NCBI GenBank assembly: GCA_003254885.1
Contig: QANT01002959.1
Span: 1-58,712, forward strand
DNA from: Purshia tridentata
Lineage: Eukaryota > Streptophyta > Magnoliopsida > Rosales > Rosaceae
Direction of reading: 5' to 3'
DNA: 58,712 nucleotides
The notes below the pieces were generated by a model. It saw nothing but the letters and a program-made list of their open reading frames with translations, had not been told where the DNA came from and ran no database searches. This document shows, in pieces, positions 10,368 through 22,356 of the stretch (positions within the stretch are counted from its first letter, which is position 1; the number at the start of each line of letters is the position of its first letter). A program made the position numbers and the translations under genes.

Positions 10368-13300
10368 TTATATGCTACAGACCATACCAACCTCAACAAG
10401 AGCAGCATGAGGAATGTTCAGTGCAACTGGAGGCTCTCGGCAATTTTTATCACAAAACACATAAGTCATGATCAGTAAGCGCTTCAGAACATTTGAGCCA
10501 TCACGCACTGCCAAATGCACCTGACCGAGGAAGTATGCAGTGCCACTCTCCCTAGCATCAATTAGTTCTTGTAACTCCTCCCTGACATATACTCGCATTT
10601 TTGGACTATTCGGAGGTAACATGAACCGCACCTTTTTTCTCTTCACTGGAGTAGAAGTACTGCTACTCTCAAATGCATCAGTTTCATTGTCCCCTAAGCT
10701 CACATACTCCTTAAATGAGTTGGTCTCATTTAGAGGAATCAAAGCACTTCCAGTTCCATCTGCTGGTGGCTTTCCAACAACCATCATTCTTCCTTCTGAT
10801 GAAGTCAGGGATTCAGAATCATTTTCTTCCATGGAAATGAATTCTCCAATTGAACTGATAATCTCTTCTTCGAAATTATCCGTGTCCCTAATGCGATCAC
10901 AGTATCCATATCTCACCACACAACGATAAATCTTAAGATCTTTTGGCCCGACCCTACCAATGAGATACCTCCGGCTTGCAGGAACATAAGGCACTGGCAG
11001 AGACTTGAAGGACACGAATATCACAACTTGATGAAATGCAGGAAGATTTGTAATGAAGTGTGTGAAGAAAGCTGGAATTCCTGACACTATATCAGTGTAA
11101 ATGAAACCAATTCCAGGTACCCTTGTTACTCCTAGGGCCGGGCTAATATTTATAAGCCATTCTGCAGACACCTTGTTTTGTAAATCGAATTCGAGCTTCT
11201 TCATGGTTCCATAATGCCATGAAAGCATGATACTCAAGGACAATGCCAAAAGGACAACCAAATACCAAGCTCCCTTATGGAAATTCAACATACATGCTAA
11301 CACGTACATTGCCTCAATGAAGCCAAAGAATATTAGATAACAGATGGATTCAAACAAATTCTTCTCCCAGTACAGAGCAATTACCAGTGACATGAGACAA
11401 GTTGTTACAAGCATTCCAGAAATTACGGCCAAACCTGTGGAGGATTTAACTAATATCCATCAGATAACCATGACACAGTTATATAGAAATAGTAAGGATA
11501 CCAGTAACTTTCATCAAGTATATATAATAATAACTTTTTTCAAAAAAAATTTCATCAGTAATTTGCAAACCAATGGCAGATTTCTCAAATGTTGCATATG
11601 AAAAAAGTAAACGCAAACTTCAGGTATAATTGAAAGTGTCAACTGGTTCAGTTGTTAAAGTTATCATACAGGAGGCCTGATCAAATCTTGCCTTCATTGG
11701 GGTTTGCGGTTTATGAGACGGGATAGAGATACATGGACCAAAAAGGACCATACAGTTGGCAATCTCCCTTTTTTGGGGAAATTCCATTTACCTCGGTCAA
11801 TCAAAATTCCAGGTATTGTTCCAGCATCTATATTTAGCCATTCACATTCTCAACAGTAATCTGCTTCTTATTCGAACAATCTTATGAAGTATGAAAAGAT
11901 AATTGCTTTATGTCAATAATTTAAATCATTTTTCTAGTGAGGAGTGCAGACAATGAAATATGGCAGGGGTTGCTATACTAGTACGCTAGTACTATAGAAG
12001 ACAGATTGTTGGAATAAATACCTGTCGCATTACCAATTCTCACAATATCATGGAAACCAATTGTAACAGTAAGGCTTAGAACCATCAATAGCCAGTTGAT
12101 ATCTGGAATGTAAACCTGCCCATGTATCTTATCTGATGTATGAATAACTTTGACTCTGGGAAAACAACCGAGTGCCAGGCACTGATTTATGATGGAGAAA
12201 CTGGCCGTTATGGTTGCTTGGCTTCCTACCACTGAAGCAAGTAGGGATAATGCTATGAACCAGTGGCGAATTGATTCTGGACTTTCCATTGCATATGTTA
12301 GATATAGAAAGATGAAGCAACCACTGAAGCAAAATATAACCTAGTGTACAACTTACTGGGTATGGATTCACTAAGATGATTGAAATCTTCAGCATGCAAA
12401 TTTTTGGAGATATATGCAGCTTGGCCGGCATAGCATAAAACCAGGACTGGATAGATCAAGCATACAAATGTAACCTGCAGCACAGCACCAACCATGAGCT
12501 CATTTTAACTTTGAAGTACATTTAATATAAGATTGACAGAATATGAGATCTATTATAAACCTTGATTGATTTCTTTTTAAAATGACCTAGATCTGCAAAC
12601 ATTGCCTCTGACCCTGCAAAAGGACAGAAAGTCATGATCTAATGAATATATCTGGTTCCAAAAGATTGTGAAATGAAGCTCATAAGATCATAGCTCAAGC
12701 ACAGTAGAAAAAACCTGCTACACATAAAGCGATGCTGCCTAATGACCTCCAACTGTTGATGTGAATGTTCCTAACAAATCTGTACATATATATAGGGGAG
12801 ATTGCATGGATAATTTGTTGGTTCCAGTGAAAAATATTATGTATACCCACTCCACCAATAAATATCAGCCAAATAACGACAATTGGAGCAAACATAAACC
12901 CAATTTTATGAGTCCCATAGTGCTGCAGCGTGAAGAGGCACACCAATATAGCAGATGCAATGGGAACCGGTACATCTGAAACAAATTAGATTACAAAGGA
13001 ATAAGCTCATAAGTAATTGAGATATCTAAATCATAATAATTCCTAGAAAAATATCAAAGAACTGACAGCATTAGCACACTAGTTTGCAAGGCTTGTGCAA
13101 CTTTTTATGCTGGCTTTGCAAAGTTGGATGCATGTCAAATTACTGAAAGACTAAAAGCACTCCAATCTTCATATGGAATTTATAGGCTCAGTATATGTTA
13201 TTTACATTTGTATATAGATGTTAATTGTCCACATGTAATGTCGATTTTTTGTTTTAGTTTTTCTTGTGTATTCCTTGCTTTCCATTTTACTGGACATGTC

Positions 13301-14813
13301 CAAGAATGCCTCTAGGAAAATTATGTTGAGTTATCATGCCAAAAGTGCTGAACCTTATTGAGATCAGTGAATAGGAAACAACACAAGCAAGAAGGAGGAA
13401 CAAATCCAATTGAAGTACCTACTTGATGACAGAATACTCACATTTCTTAAAAGCTTTTGATATGGATTCCTGTTCACTTAGTGAAGATGAAACTGGTAAG
13501 AACCACAAGATGCAATTTCAGTGACAGGGTAGTAACTGACTATATACTAATTCTCCAATTGAATTTACGGCAAACTCTTACATATGTGTGACATATCCGA
13601 CAATGATCTTTGAACACCTGATGAAGCTGAATAGACTGGGCAAGGAAAAAAGGAAAAAAAAACAAATCATTCAACCTGAATGGCGTTAATCATATCAGAC
13701 AATTTAAATGCAAAAAGTAAATCGCATTATAACTGCCAATAAAATTCAAAAATTTTTAGGAGGATGCCAAACCAGAAAGAGCTGGGGTAAGCACCCCAAC
13801 ACCAATTGTCATGCAGGAACCGAACAGAGCCAGTAACAACATTAAGTAGTGGCTACTCTTATGGTTTTCAATGGCTCTTCTAGCCCTTGATTCCCCCATT
13901 ATCTTGAAAGGATTTCCCGTCTCATAATGCATAACCTCATTAGCACTTGTGTCATTTGGAAGCAGACCCACTTTGGCATGCCTACACAAGAGTGAGTACA
14001 AAGCAAAAGTACCACCTACAAGTTGGTAAGTAAAAAATTGTTCAATGCAAAATCCTATAAAATAGATTCTTGCAGTTAGAAGGATACTAGACGATTACCT
14101 TCTCCATTATCATCAGCTCTTAATACTATAAAGGCATACTTCAGTAAAGAAATGATGCTTATAGTCCAGAAAATAAAGGAGAAAAGTTCATGAACAGTAT
14201 CCTCTGATCTGATGTCTTCTGCACGAATTGTCCCAAAGACATATAAAGGGGCAGTACTCAGTTGACCATATATTACTCCAAGGCTCTGAAATGACAAAAG
14301 AAGCGTATGCTTCCATGTCTCCTGCATATTATAAGTCAAAAATTGATGACAACAGCTTGATTTTTCATATTGAGTATGCACTCTCACAGAAGCACATTAA
14401 TTTACAGTTTTTCACCTAGGGGTGGTGTCATAGGGAGTCCCAATTGATTAATTATAACAAGCTTTTTCTAACTTATGACTCCACCCTAGCTAGGTGTATA
14501 TGCCAGATATCTAACCCAATTTGAATACAAAATGCAGAGGAAAATATATTAAAGCAGTAGAGTATCAAGTACGGTTTAGATCTAGGCTTTTCTTTTCTTG
14601 CTAATGGATCATGATTACTAGCTACAGAAATATCAGAGCATTGCAATTCAACCACTCAAAAAGGAGCAAGCGAGAGAGAGATGAATGCTTTTACAAGTTG
14701 ATACATCCATTCAGTACTAAAGCAGGCAAATTTTTATGAGTTTTGTAGTTCAAAAAGGAAAAAACTACCTTGAACTGGTTAGAGAAGGTAGAAGCACTCA
14801 GCCGAGGATCCAT
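10368..14813 (-). CDS. KT/HAK/KUP-family potassium transporter
   Basis: Ten coding exons on the minus strand: 14769-14813, 14099-14321, 13773-14015, 13582-13635, 13442-13492, 12715-12975, 12561-12613, 12357-12474, 12022-12276 and 10368-11434, giving 789 aa, normal for the family. All joins keep frame. Conserved landmarks include [12 protein letters not shown] at the exon 2/3 join, [68 protein letters not shown] and VRVPGIG-like RVPGIGFIY. About 12 membrane segments are followed by a long cytosolic C-terminus. Two positions are unusual: the TM1 motif GVVYGDxxTSPLY reads [13 protein letters not shown] (Gln35 for Asp) and GDGVLTP reads GVGVLTP (Val162 for Asp). The first ATG (MDPRL) is used because an acceptor-like CAG lies just upstream. 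Expected at the plasma membrane or tonoplast. The exact paralogue is unknown. Confidence 0.94.
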
Positions 14814-15958
14814 GTATGTCTGAAATGGGTAGACAAATTGACAAAAAAAGTCGAACTGGATACCAAATGTGTATATAGATTTATATAAGAAAAGACAGAG
14901 AGCTGGAACGCCAAGCGAGTTGGACAATGCCTTACACGCGGGGTTCACAACGTGAAGGATTACATTTACAGTGCGCACACACAGAAAGAGAAAGAGAAAG
15001 ATATCTCACATAGTTTTAAGGTGATACGAGCTACTTACTGTACCAATAAATACAGACGTTTTCTGTTTCTCTTTTGTTTTTCTTTTTTGAGGGAGATAAT
15101 TAATTATTTATTTATATGGTAGTAGGGAGGGAATGCCGGAGTGACAGCGACGCCGATGATTTTGAACAAGAAATTTATTAAACTATAAATAATAATTTCA
15201 TTGCTATTATTATTATATAAACGATAGAAAGGCAAGTCACATTCACATGCCTTTCCGTATGGAGTTGGGTTGAAGTAGGAACCTCCCACATGTTGTGTGT
15301 TTAATGATTTTGCCATTTATCTTTCTTACGATGAATCTGTGAACCTGGCGTGGTTGACTTGTACTTTGTCCAACTTTAGGTGATTCATCACCTTTTATTC
15401 TGACTCTCTCTGCTTCATCACACTCAAATCAAAGTTCAAACTTCAAACTAGTCAAATAAATTAATAATGAAAAGAAAAGCATGCCAAGTATACTCCTTGT
15501 TTGGTACGAAGGATCAACTACGAGCAACCCACTAACTGGAATGGATTCTACAATTGATATCCGTGGAAGCAATAATAAATCCATGCAAAGATACACCAAA
15601 TCCACTTCCCACCTCACAGTTCACAATCACACCTGCATTCCAACAAGTATTTCCCCTTAAAGATGAGAGCACATCATCCATAAAAGAAAGAGTAAAAACC
15701 AGATATGTGATTGTAGCTTTTGTAACCAAATACAAAGATGGATTCTATTTGAACCAAAACAAGAAGTTGCTCAAATAAGATGGATAGAAGAATACTTTCA
15801 TTTCAAAACAATTTTAAGGAGCTAACAACAATACTTTGGATTCAACAAGATTACACCGGAAAACAAAACAAAAACAAAAAGGCAGGGCATTTACTACCAA
15901 TCCCCCGCTCAGTCGGCGGTCCTAAAATTATCAAATTGATCTGTGCTTCATTCTATAT
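14814..15958. other. 5' flank of the K+ transporter and 3' flank of NFXL1
   Basis: No coding exon was found. An in-frame extension upstream of the transporter ATG exists, but it reads through a likely 5'UTR acceptor (TTTCAG just before the ATG), so it was not used. The 15430-15958 part probably includes the NFXL1 3'UTR. Both genes are on the minus strand, in tandem. Confidence 0.55.
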
Positions 15959-18900
15959 TTATTCATAAGCCTTCTCCCAGTCATCAACCACTTCAGACGT
16001 ATCTACAATAGTTCCTCCACGCTGACCTGCTGAAGTCGAGCCACTTGCATTTGAGTCCAACACCAGATTAAAACGACCCAGAGGCTGTTTTCCAGACTCT
16101 TCAATTCTGGGAGATGAAGATGAGCCCAAAGCCATTTCACTGTCTAGTACACTCCATCGATTCAATGAAGCAGCAATTGGAGCTTCTTTGTTCCACACAG
16201 ATGCCTGCATATCTACAGAACCACTAGCCCACTGTTCATCACCCCATGAATCTTCCCTCCAACTAGACTCCCGAATTACAGCTTTCTTCCAAGGATTACC
16301 CTTCAGTGCTGTAGACGCTCCTGCTTCCTTAGCTGTCCCCAATCCACCCCAAGCATTAGAACCCGTTGATCCCACAGATGCACTGCCAGTTGAGATAACA
16401 ACAATAGCCCCATGGTATAGCGTACCATTATCCAACCTCCTCATTGCAGTTGCTGCTCTAGCAGGATCATTGAATACAGCCAATGCATTCTTATCATTCA
16501 ACCAGACTAGCTCACACTCCCCACCAAACCTCAACACCAGTGCACTTATATCTGCATCTCTAGGAAGATCTGGGAAAGAAACTACAAGCCTAGGATCCAT
16601 GTCTACTAAAGGATCAAAAGCAGGAGGATGGGGTGCATTCACCGTAGTCGTACCCTTAACCCCAATCACCCGAGCTGGCGCCTTCGATTTAGGTGTAACA
16701 TGAACCACAATAAAACGCTTGGGCTCCCAACCAGCTGCTTGAACAGAAAGCTTCCACCTTTCAGCAATCACCCTAACTACATCTCTCTTTTCCTTCAGCA
16801 TTGGACAGAAAACATGGACCCTCAGGCCACCTGTAGCACCTCTACCCTTGCCAAGCACCAAGTACTTGCATCTCTCCTCCACAGATAATACCCATTTTGG
16901 ATCCCGTCTCAAAAAGTCCGAAAGTAACTCAGAAAAAACAGAATTCTCACCAAAATGGAGTGCATCCAAGTTTGGGGGAGTTATATCAAAAGCATCTGCA
17001 AGAACCCGTTTCCGCTCCAACTTGGCACATTCATCATCACACATAAGCTTCCTCTGTCCAAGTGGGATCTTCTTGCCGGTTGCTTCGACTGGTTGAAGTG
17101 GTACTGGCAACCTTTGGATAATGGAAGCTTCATAGACAGTATCAGCATTGAAACTAGCATTACTGCCACCAGAGTCACAAGGAACAGTTGCTGCTATCCG
17201 GCCACAAGAACAACTGATTGTGACAGGGAAATCACATCGTGTATCAGGACAAGGAGCATAAGGGTGACAGAGTGCAGTACATGTATGCCTGCAATCTCTC
17301 CTAGGAGCACCACATGTCTGTCCACAAGAAGTCTTTGAGCCTGGTTCCGCTGACGAGGAAGTATCACAGGGTGGTGGGTGACAAGTTCTGCCACAAGCAT
17401 GCATACCACACTGCCTTGTCTTCCCACAAAGCTTGTTACATTTGATGTCCTTTGACCCACATGGAATGTTCCTGAGGACCACATGTCCACCAATGCACTC
17501 CTTTGCCACAGGCACCGAACAAGGTGGACAGTCCCCAAAGTGGCAACTGTGAGAAGATGAATGCCCACAAGGCTGAGGTACAGAACAAGGGAGCTGACAT
17601 GATGGAGGTGGTGTACCGCAAGGCAATGGAGGAGGGACTGAAGTTCTCCCACATGCACAAGTCAAGTCAGTGAAGATTGTATCAAGGCAGGGAGGGCAGT
17701 GACCACTGTGACATAGAGATTCACAAGAATGCTGCCCGCACCTTAACTTCTTCCCACAGGGCATAGAGCAAAAGTGAGGATCCCAATCCCCTGAGAGAAT
17801 ATTATTTGAATTAGAAAGAGGACAGCACCTCTCACTACACCGGTGCCTTCCACAATTCTTCTTCCGCCCACAAGGCTTGTCACAAGTAAATTTCTCCTTC
17901 TCCATTGTTGTTTTATAGCATTCCACAGTCTGAGAAGTTGATCCACAACGGCATTTTTGGGTGACTTTAACCAAACAAGGTGGGCAATCCCCAGTATGGC
18001 ACACCTCTTGACACTGGTGCACCTTGCAAGGGAGGGACTTGCCACATGTTTGTGAACACGTAGGAATTGGATCCAAACAACTCTGCCGTTCCTCTTGCAA
18101 GCTTGTTTTCCCACAGTGGCATGTTTTAATCTTCGTCGGCATTAAATTGCACTCTCCACAGGGGCCTGGATGGCAAATTTCACTGCAGACATGATTACCG
18201 CAGCTAAGTTTTTTTCCACAAGTGGAACTGCACGAGAAAACACCATCGTCTGCTTTCACCTCTCCCTTCACAATCATGTCTCCACAAAGAACAACCTCAA
18301 CCTTTTTCATGCAAAAGCAGGAAGCATTCACAAGAACCTGACAAGGATCACAAGGACCTACATGGCAAATCCGCTCACAGCGATGACGCCAACAATCAAG
18401 AAGCTTATTACAATGCTGACCACAAGTCAGAACAGACATGCGATCTGAGCATCTTGTCGTAATTATTTTCTTTCCACAAGGGCATAACCGTGGAGGGGCA
18501 AACGCTTTACAAGGAGGGCATGGACCTGGGTGGCACTGCAAGACACACATATGCGGGCAAAGATCATCCTTACTCACACCCTTACCAGGGACCTCCCTCT
18601 CGAGTGGCTTCCCACAAGGTTCGCCACAAGAATGTGGTGTCAAATACAAATCTGAAGGTGGGTCTGTCCTCTTACCGCAAAAGCAAACATACCGAATTTC
18701 CTTTGACGATGTGAGCTGTACATATTGACATCCAGGACACCTCCAATTAAATCCTTGATTCTTCCCTGCAGACATATCAATAGAAGTGGGAGCTCGGGCC
18801 CATTTCTTGATGCAATTGAGATGGAAAATCGAGTAACAGCTAGAGCATGACCAGACAGGTGCAGACCTCCTCACCATATCATAACAAATCATGCATTCAA

Positions 18901-19345
18901 CAGTGCCCTTGGTCAGTTTATCCTGAATTTCTTGCACAAGCTGAGGCAAATTAGAGTCCTTCAATGCTGCCCCCTCCTGTTCACTCCTTCCCCTCTCCCT
19001 TCTATGATTCAGTGGCCGAGGCATAGGACCTCTAGAACCATTATTTCCTCCCATATGACCTCTAGAACCATTATTTCCTCCCATATGACCTCTAGAACCA
19101 TTATCTCCTTTGTGCTGCCCACTCTCTAATGGAGCAGAACTATGGTTGGACTGCCGACTCTCTGATGGAGCAGAGCTATAGTGGGACTGCCCTACATTTC
19201 CATTTGGGTGGTTTGAATTGAAGCTGGGAGGCGGGTTCACGGCAGTGGTGGTGGGATTGGATCCTCTCGGGACCCACTCTCGCCGAGCAGGCAGAGTAGG
19301 AAGCCTAGACCTGTCTCTTCGCTCATTCCGGGCCTGAAAACTCAT
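15959..19345 (-). CDS. NFXL1: NF-X1-type zinc-finger protein NFXL1
   Basis: Intronless coding region of 1128 aa (Arabidopsis NFXL1 is slightly longer). The chosen start is MSFQARNERRDRSR, the first true ATG, which matches how plant NFXL1 proteins begin. Residues 1-120 are low-complexity Ser/Asn/Arg-rich and include a tandem NGSRGHMGGN repeat. Residues 151-206 form a RING/PHD-like Cys-His finger (CMICYD...CSSCYSIFHLNCI...WRCPGC). Residues ~213-790 carry a long array of NF-X1 fingers of the form CGxHxCxxxCHxGxCxxC. The C-terminal third has R3H/RRM-like stretches and a Trp-rich tail. In Arabidopsis, NFXL1 is nuclear and modulates salt, heat and defence responses. An acceptor-like CAG 3 nt upstream of the ATG and a donor at 19700/19699 suggest a 352-nt 5'UTR intron. 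Confidence 0.95.
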   Translation of the reverse strand: MSFQARNERRDRSRLPTLPARREWVPRGSNPTTTAVNPPPSFNSNHPNGNVGQSHYSSAPSESRQSNHSSAPLESGQHKGDNGSRGHMGGNNGSRGHMGGNNGSRGPMPRPLNHRRERGRSEQEGAALKDSNLPQLVQEIQDKLTKGTVECMICYDMVRRSAPVWSCSSCYSIFHLNCIKKWARAPTSIDMSAGKNQGFNWRCPGCQYVQLTSSKEIRYVCFCGKRTDPPSDLYLTPHSCGEPCGKPLEREVPGKGVSKDDLCPHMCVLQCHPGPCPPCKAFAPPRLCPCGKKIITTRCSDRMSVLTCGQHCNKLLDCWRHRCERICHVGPCDPCQVLVNASCFCMKKVEVVLCGDMIVKGEVKADDGVFSCSSTCGKKLSCGNHVCSEICHPGPCGECNLMPTKIKTCHCGKTSLQEERQSCLDPIPTCSQTCGKSLPCKVHQCQEVCHTGDCPPCLVKVTQKCRCGSTSQTVECYKTTMEKEKFTCDKPCGRKKNCGRHRCSERCCPLSNSNNILSGDWDPHFCSMPCGKKLRCGQHSCESLCHSGHCPPCLDTIFTDLTCACGRTSVPPPLPCGTPPPSCQLPCSVPQPCGHSSSHSCHFGDCPPCSVPVAKECIGGHVVLRNIPCGSKDIKCNKLCGKTRQCGMHACGRTCHPPPCDTSSSAEPGSKTSCGQTCGAPRRDCRHTCTALCHPYAPCPDTRCDFPVTISCSCGRIAATVPCDSGGSNASFNADTVYEASIIQRLPVPLQPVEATGKKIPLGQRKLMCDDECAKLERKRVLADAFDITPPNLDALHFGENSVFSELLSDFLRRDPKWVLSVEERCKYLVLGKGRGATGGLRVHVFCPMLKEKRDVVRVIAERWKLSVQAAGWEPKRFIVVHVTPKSKAPARVIGVKGTTTVNAPHPPAFDPLVDMDPRLVVSFPDLPRDADISALVLRFGGECELVWLNDKNALAVFNDPARAATAMRRLDNGTLYHGAIVVISTGSASVGSTGSNAWGGLGTAKEAGASTALKGNPWKKAVIRESSWREDSWGDEQWASGSVDMQASVWNKEAPIAASLNRWSVLDSEMALGSSSSPRIEESGKQPLGRFNLVLDSNASGSTSAGQRGGTIVDTSEVVDDWEKAYE
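19028..19108 (-). repeat. 30-bp in-frame tandem repeat in the NFXL1 N-terminus
   Basis: Two perfect 30-base units (19028-19057, 19058-19087) plus a partial third encode NGSRGHMGGN-type decapeptides at about residues 82-107. The repeat keeps the reading frame, so copy number could vary between alleles without breaking the protein. A looser repeat of SxxSAPxESxQ phrases lies immediately N-terminal. Confidence 0.9.
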
Positions 19346-20168
19346 ATTCTGCGAAACCACCAAAGCCTCAAACCTCTTATTCTCCGACAGTGTGCTGAGC
19401 GAGCTAAATCGATCGAACCCAATCACAGACCAAACGGATTTTCAAAAACACAAGCAATAACTGTATCGAGAAAAATAATTAAAACAATTCAGAATTCAAT
19501 AATTAGCAAACTTGAAAAAACAAAACCCTAACCATTCAGTAGTTTAAGCTAAATTCATGAATTAAAATCATATCCTTTTCCTAATTCCAATCAACCCTAC
19601 ATTGATTGGCAACCAAACGAGTAATAAAAACCTAGGCAGGATCAACAAAACCTCGGATTGAACTAAAGAAAAATAGATAAATAAAAAAGAAATGAAATAC
19701 CTGATCGGATGGTCCGAAATGGCAAGAAAGAAAGAGAAGATTTTCCCGGACTTTATGGGAAAGTGGTGTGTGGGTTTCTTTGTTTGTGTCGGTTGCGAAG
19801 TGGGTCCCTGAGATTGTGGTTGCAGTTGTCGGATATATGGCTTCTCACTTTCCGAAATTGTATTGGGTTTGTCTCAGAGAGAACTGAGAAGAAACCGACC
19901 CAGAGAGAAAGTAGATGGAAGAGACAAGTATATATATGATTGGGATTTGGGAGAGAAGCCAAGAGAGAGAGAGAGTGGTTATGGGGTTGGCTTGGGGCTT
20001 AAGGAAAACCGTAAGGGGAAGGCGGTGAGAGTAGTTCGTCACATAAATCGCAGGCTCTCGCCCTCCCTTTACTGCCATTTGTTTCAAGTCCTCTCCAAGT
20101 ATTTGCGTGGTCGCCACTCAGCCGCCAGGCCCGCCATCTCCTTGCGCCTCACGTTCCCCACTGTTCAC

Positions 20169-20252
20169 TGGGCTTGGGCCTATCTCTATTTCTTTATTGG
20201 GCCTAATCTTAGAAATCTACATTGGGCTTGGGCTCGCTCCAATAAAGGCCCA
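20169..20252. promoter_or_regulatory. Cluster of site II (TGGGCY) elements
   Basis: Six TGGGCC/TGGGCT motifs occur within 85 bases: 20169, 20175, 20198, 20223 and 20229 on the plus strand, and one inverted at 20247-20252. Such clusters bind TCP factors and are typical of growth- and translation-linked plant promoters. The cluster lies about 0.8 kb upstream of the NFXL1 ATG, beyond its probable 5'UTR intron, and 1.5 kb from the GS1 start, so it more likely serves NFXL1. Confidence 0.6.
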
Positions 20253-21764
20253 ATAGAAACCTTGCCTAACCAGGTAATTGTTTAAGACAATTACTTGAAA
20301 GAATCAAATTGCCTTACAAACTGACAAACTTATCTCATCATTGTCAGTGAAGGTTGTGTTTCAATTTGTCACGTATAATGTGCCACACCGATTTATATTA
20401 TCAAACAAGCAATCACATAATTAAAATGGTTGGCTAAAGTTTCCCAGACACCATACTCAGTAAGTCAGTAGCCAGTAGGACACGATCTCAGATTCGGCAC
20501 AAAATTAACAAGAAACCAAAAAAGAGTCAGCAAATCCCATACTTTAGGAATGAGTTGGAGATTTGTAGGTAGTGTATCACTTGACCTATAATCTAAATAG
20601 GGCAATGGGCTTAGGATTAATATTTTGGGTCCAACGGACGAGTTTTTAGTTTATGATAATACCAGAATAATTCAATTTTTGATCATTTTCTCAAATGTCT
20701 CATCAAGTTTCATATAGAGATGTGACCTCAACTCAATGACTTATTGGATAACTATTTGGCCATACAAAACAACCCAAAATAATTGTTTGTGGATTCCGAG
20801 TAGATATGCTGTTCATACACTTCACACTTGAAAGGTTCCTCTTCTTGTAATACAACCTCCACTAATTTTAATTGCCCTATTTTTTCTCTTTGTTTAATAC
20901 AACCTTCACCATTTCCCCCTCATTCTTTCTCTATCTTTTATTTATTTATTTATTTTGGTTGGATCTATTATTTGAATTTTGACCAAGAACAATAGAAAAC
21001 ATCTAAAGTCAAAGGAAGATGATAAATTGTCTAAAAGGGAACTTTTTCTTTTCACTTGCATTCAATTTTCTGGCTCATATTTATGTTTAAGTTAGACTTC
21101 TATTATAAGTTATCACCACTAATGCAAGGCGTTAAGTTTGCCAAATATATAGTAAAATGCATAGGTGCGTCCATTTAAGCATAATCACGATCTGGTGTTA
21201 ACATATTTATTTATTATATGATCAACATATTTATTAGAAAAACAAATAATGTAGAGGCTGCAAAATTTTGATTTGTATGAATTGTATTTGACAATTTGTA
21301 AGTGTCCAGTCTGCAGTCAGCAGTCAGCACCTACCATTCAAAACCCAAAGCAACTACAACTGTAATCATCGGTTGTTTGTATTTATTCAATTTTAATACC
21401 GATCATTAATTATTTTCACCTTTAAATTTTTTCATAAAATATTTTTATATTTTACTGTATTTTTCCTACAAAACCTATTACTATAAGATTACCAAAACAA
21501 AACAAAACAAAAAAAAAAGGAATCCGAATTCTACGTAATGATTTCAGAATAGCAAGACCGCACTTATAAAAGTACAATAGTAGAACATAACCCAAACTCC
21601 TATGTTCACGTCTGCCTGCAAAGTGTGGACTCTCTCTCGGTCTCTCGCACACATGTTGGTAGATTGACAAGAGGAAAAAGCTACAATATTTATCAAAACC
21701 CAAAGCCAAAACCATAGCCATAGCCAAAAGCCTCATCCTATCTTCCTTCTCGCTCTTTGTAAAA
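20253..21764. other. Divergent intergenic region and GS1 5' flank
   Basis: About 1.5 kb with no supported gene. It is AT-rich with short poly-A/T runs. Around 21600-21764 the sequence becomes transcript-like (CT-rich, then CAAAACC/AAAGCC words) and is probably the GS1 leader. No reliable TATA box was placed. Confidence 0.5.
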
Positions 21765-22308
21765 ATGTCTCTGCTTTCCGATCTTCTCAACCTCGACCTC
21801 TCAGATGTCACTGACAAGATTATTGCAGAGTACATATGGTGAGCCTTTCTTTTCTTTTTCTTTTTTCTTTTTTCAGCCTCTTCATGGGTTTATCTTTTTC
21901 TTGGCAAATGGTTATAATTTGTTGGTAACTCTGTTTTAGCGCGCCTTTGTTTCTGTAGTTGCAATATTTTTCTTGGTGGTTTATATGTTTTGGTTATATT
22001 TTCTAAAGAAGATTAGTTTTGATTTTGATATGTTTGTTGTTTGTCCTGTATGATTAATTATATAACAGGATCGGTGGATCTGGTATGGACATCAGAAGCA
22101 AAGCCAGGGTAACTTTTCTCTCTACCTTTTCTTCTTATTATTCTTATATAAACATATATATATATATATTGATCTGTTTTACTTGCATTTTGCATGAGGC
22201 AGACTCTTCCTGGACCAGTTAGTGATCCTTCAAAACTTCCCAAGTGGAACTTTGATGGTTCTAGCACTGGCCAAGCTCCTGGGGAAGACAGTGAAGTCAT
22301 CCTACAGT

Positions 22309-22356
<48 letters not shown>

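Noticed and set aside
10540-10929. 129-codon plus-strand ORF
   Set aside because: It is the antisense shadow of the last potassium-transporter exon, with no family motif.
14814-14978. In-frame extension upstream of the K+ transporter ATG
   Set aside because: The sequence just before MDPRL ends in a good acceptor (TTTCAG), and the extension is poorly conserved in appearance, so it is probably intron or 5'UTR.
16188-16703. 171-codon plus-strand ORF and other ORFs inside NFXL1
   Set aside because: They are shadows of the long NFXL1 coding region, with no recognisable domain.
19346-19426. 27-codon in-frame extension upstream of the NFXL1 ATG
   Set aside because: It opens with GTG, not ATG, and crosses a likely 5'UTR splice acceptor. 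Plant NFXL1 proteins begin with MSFQ.
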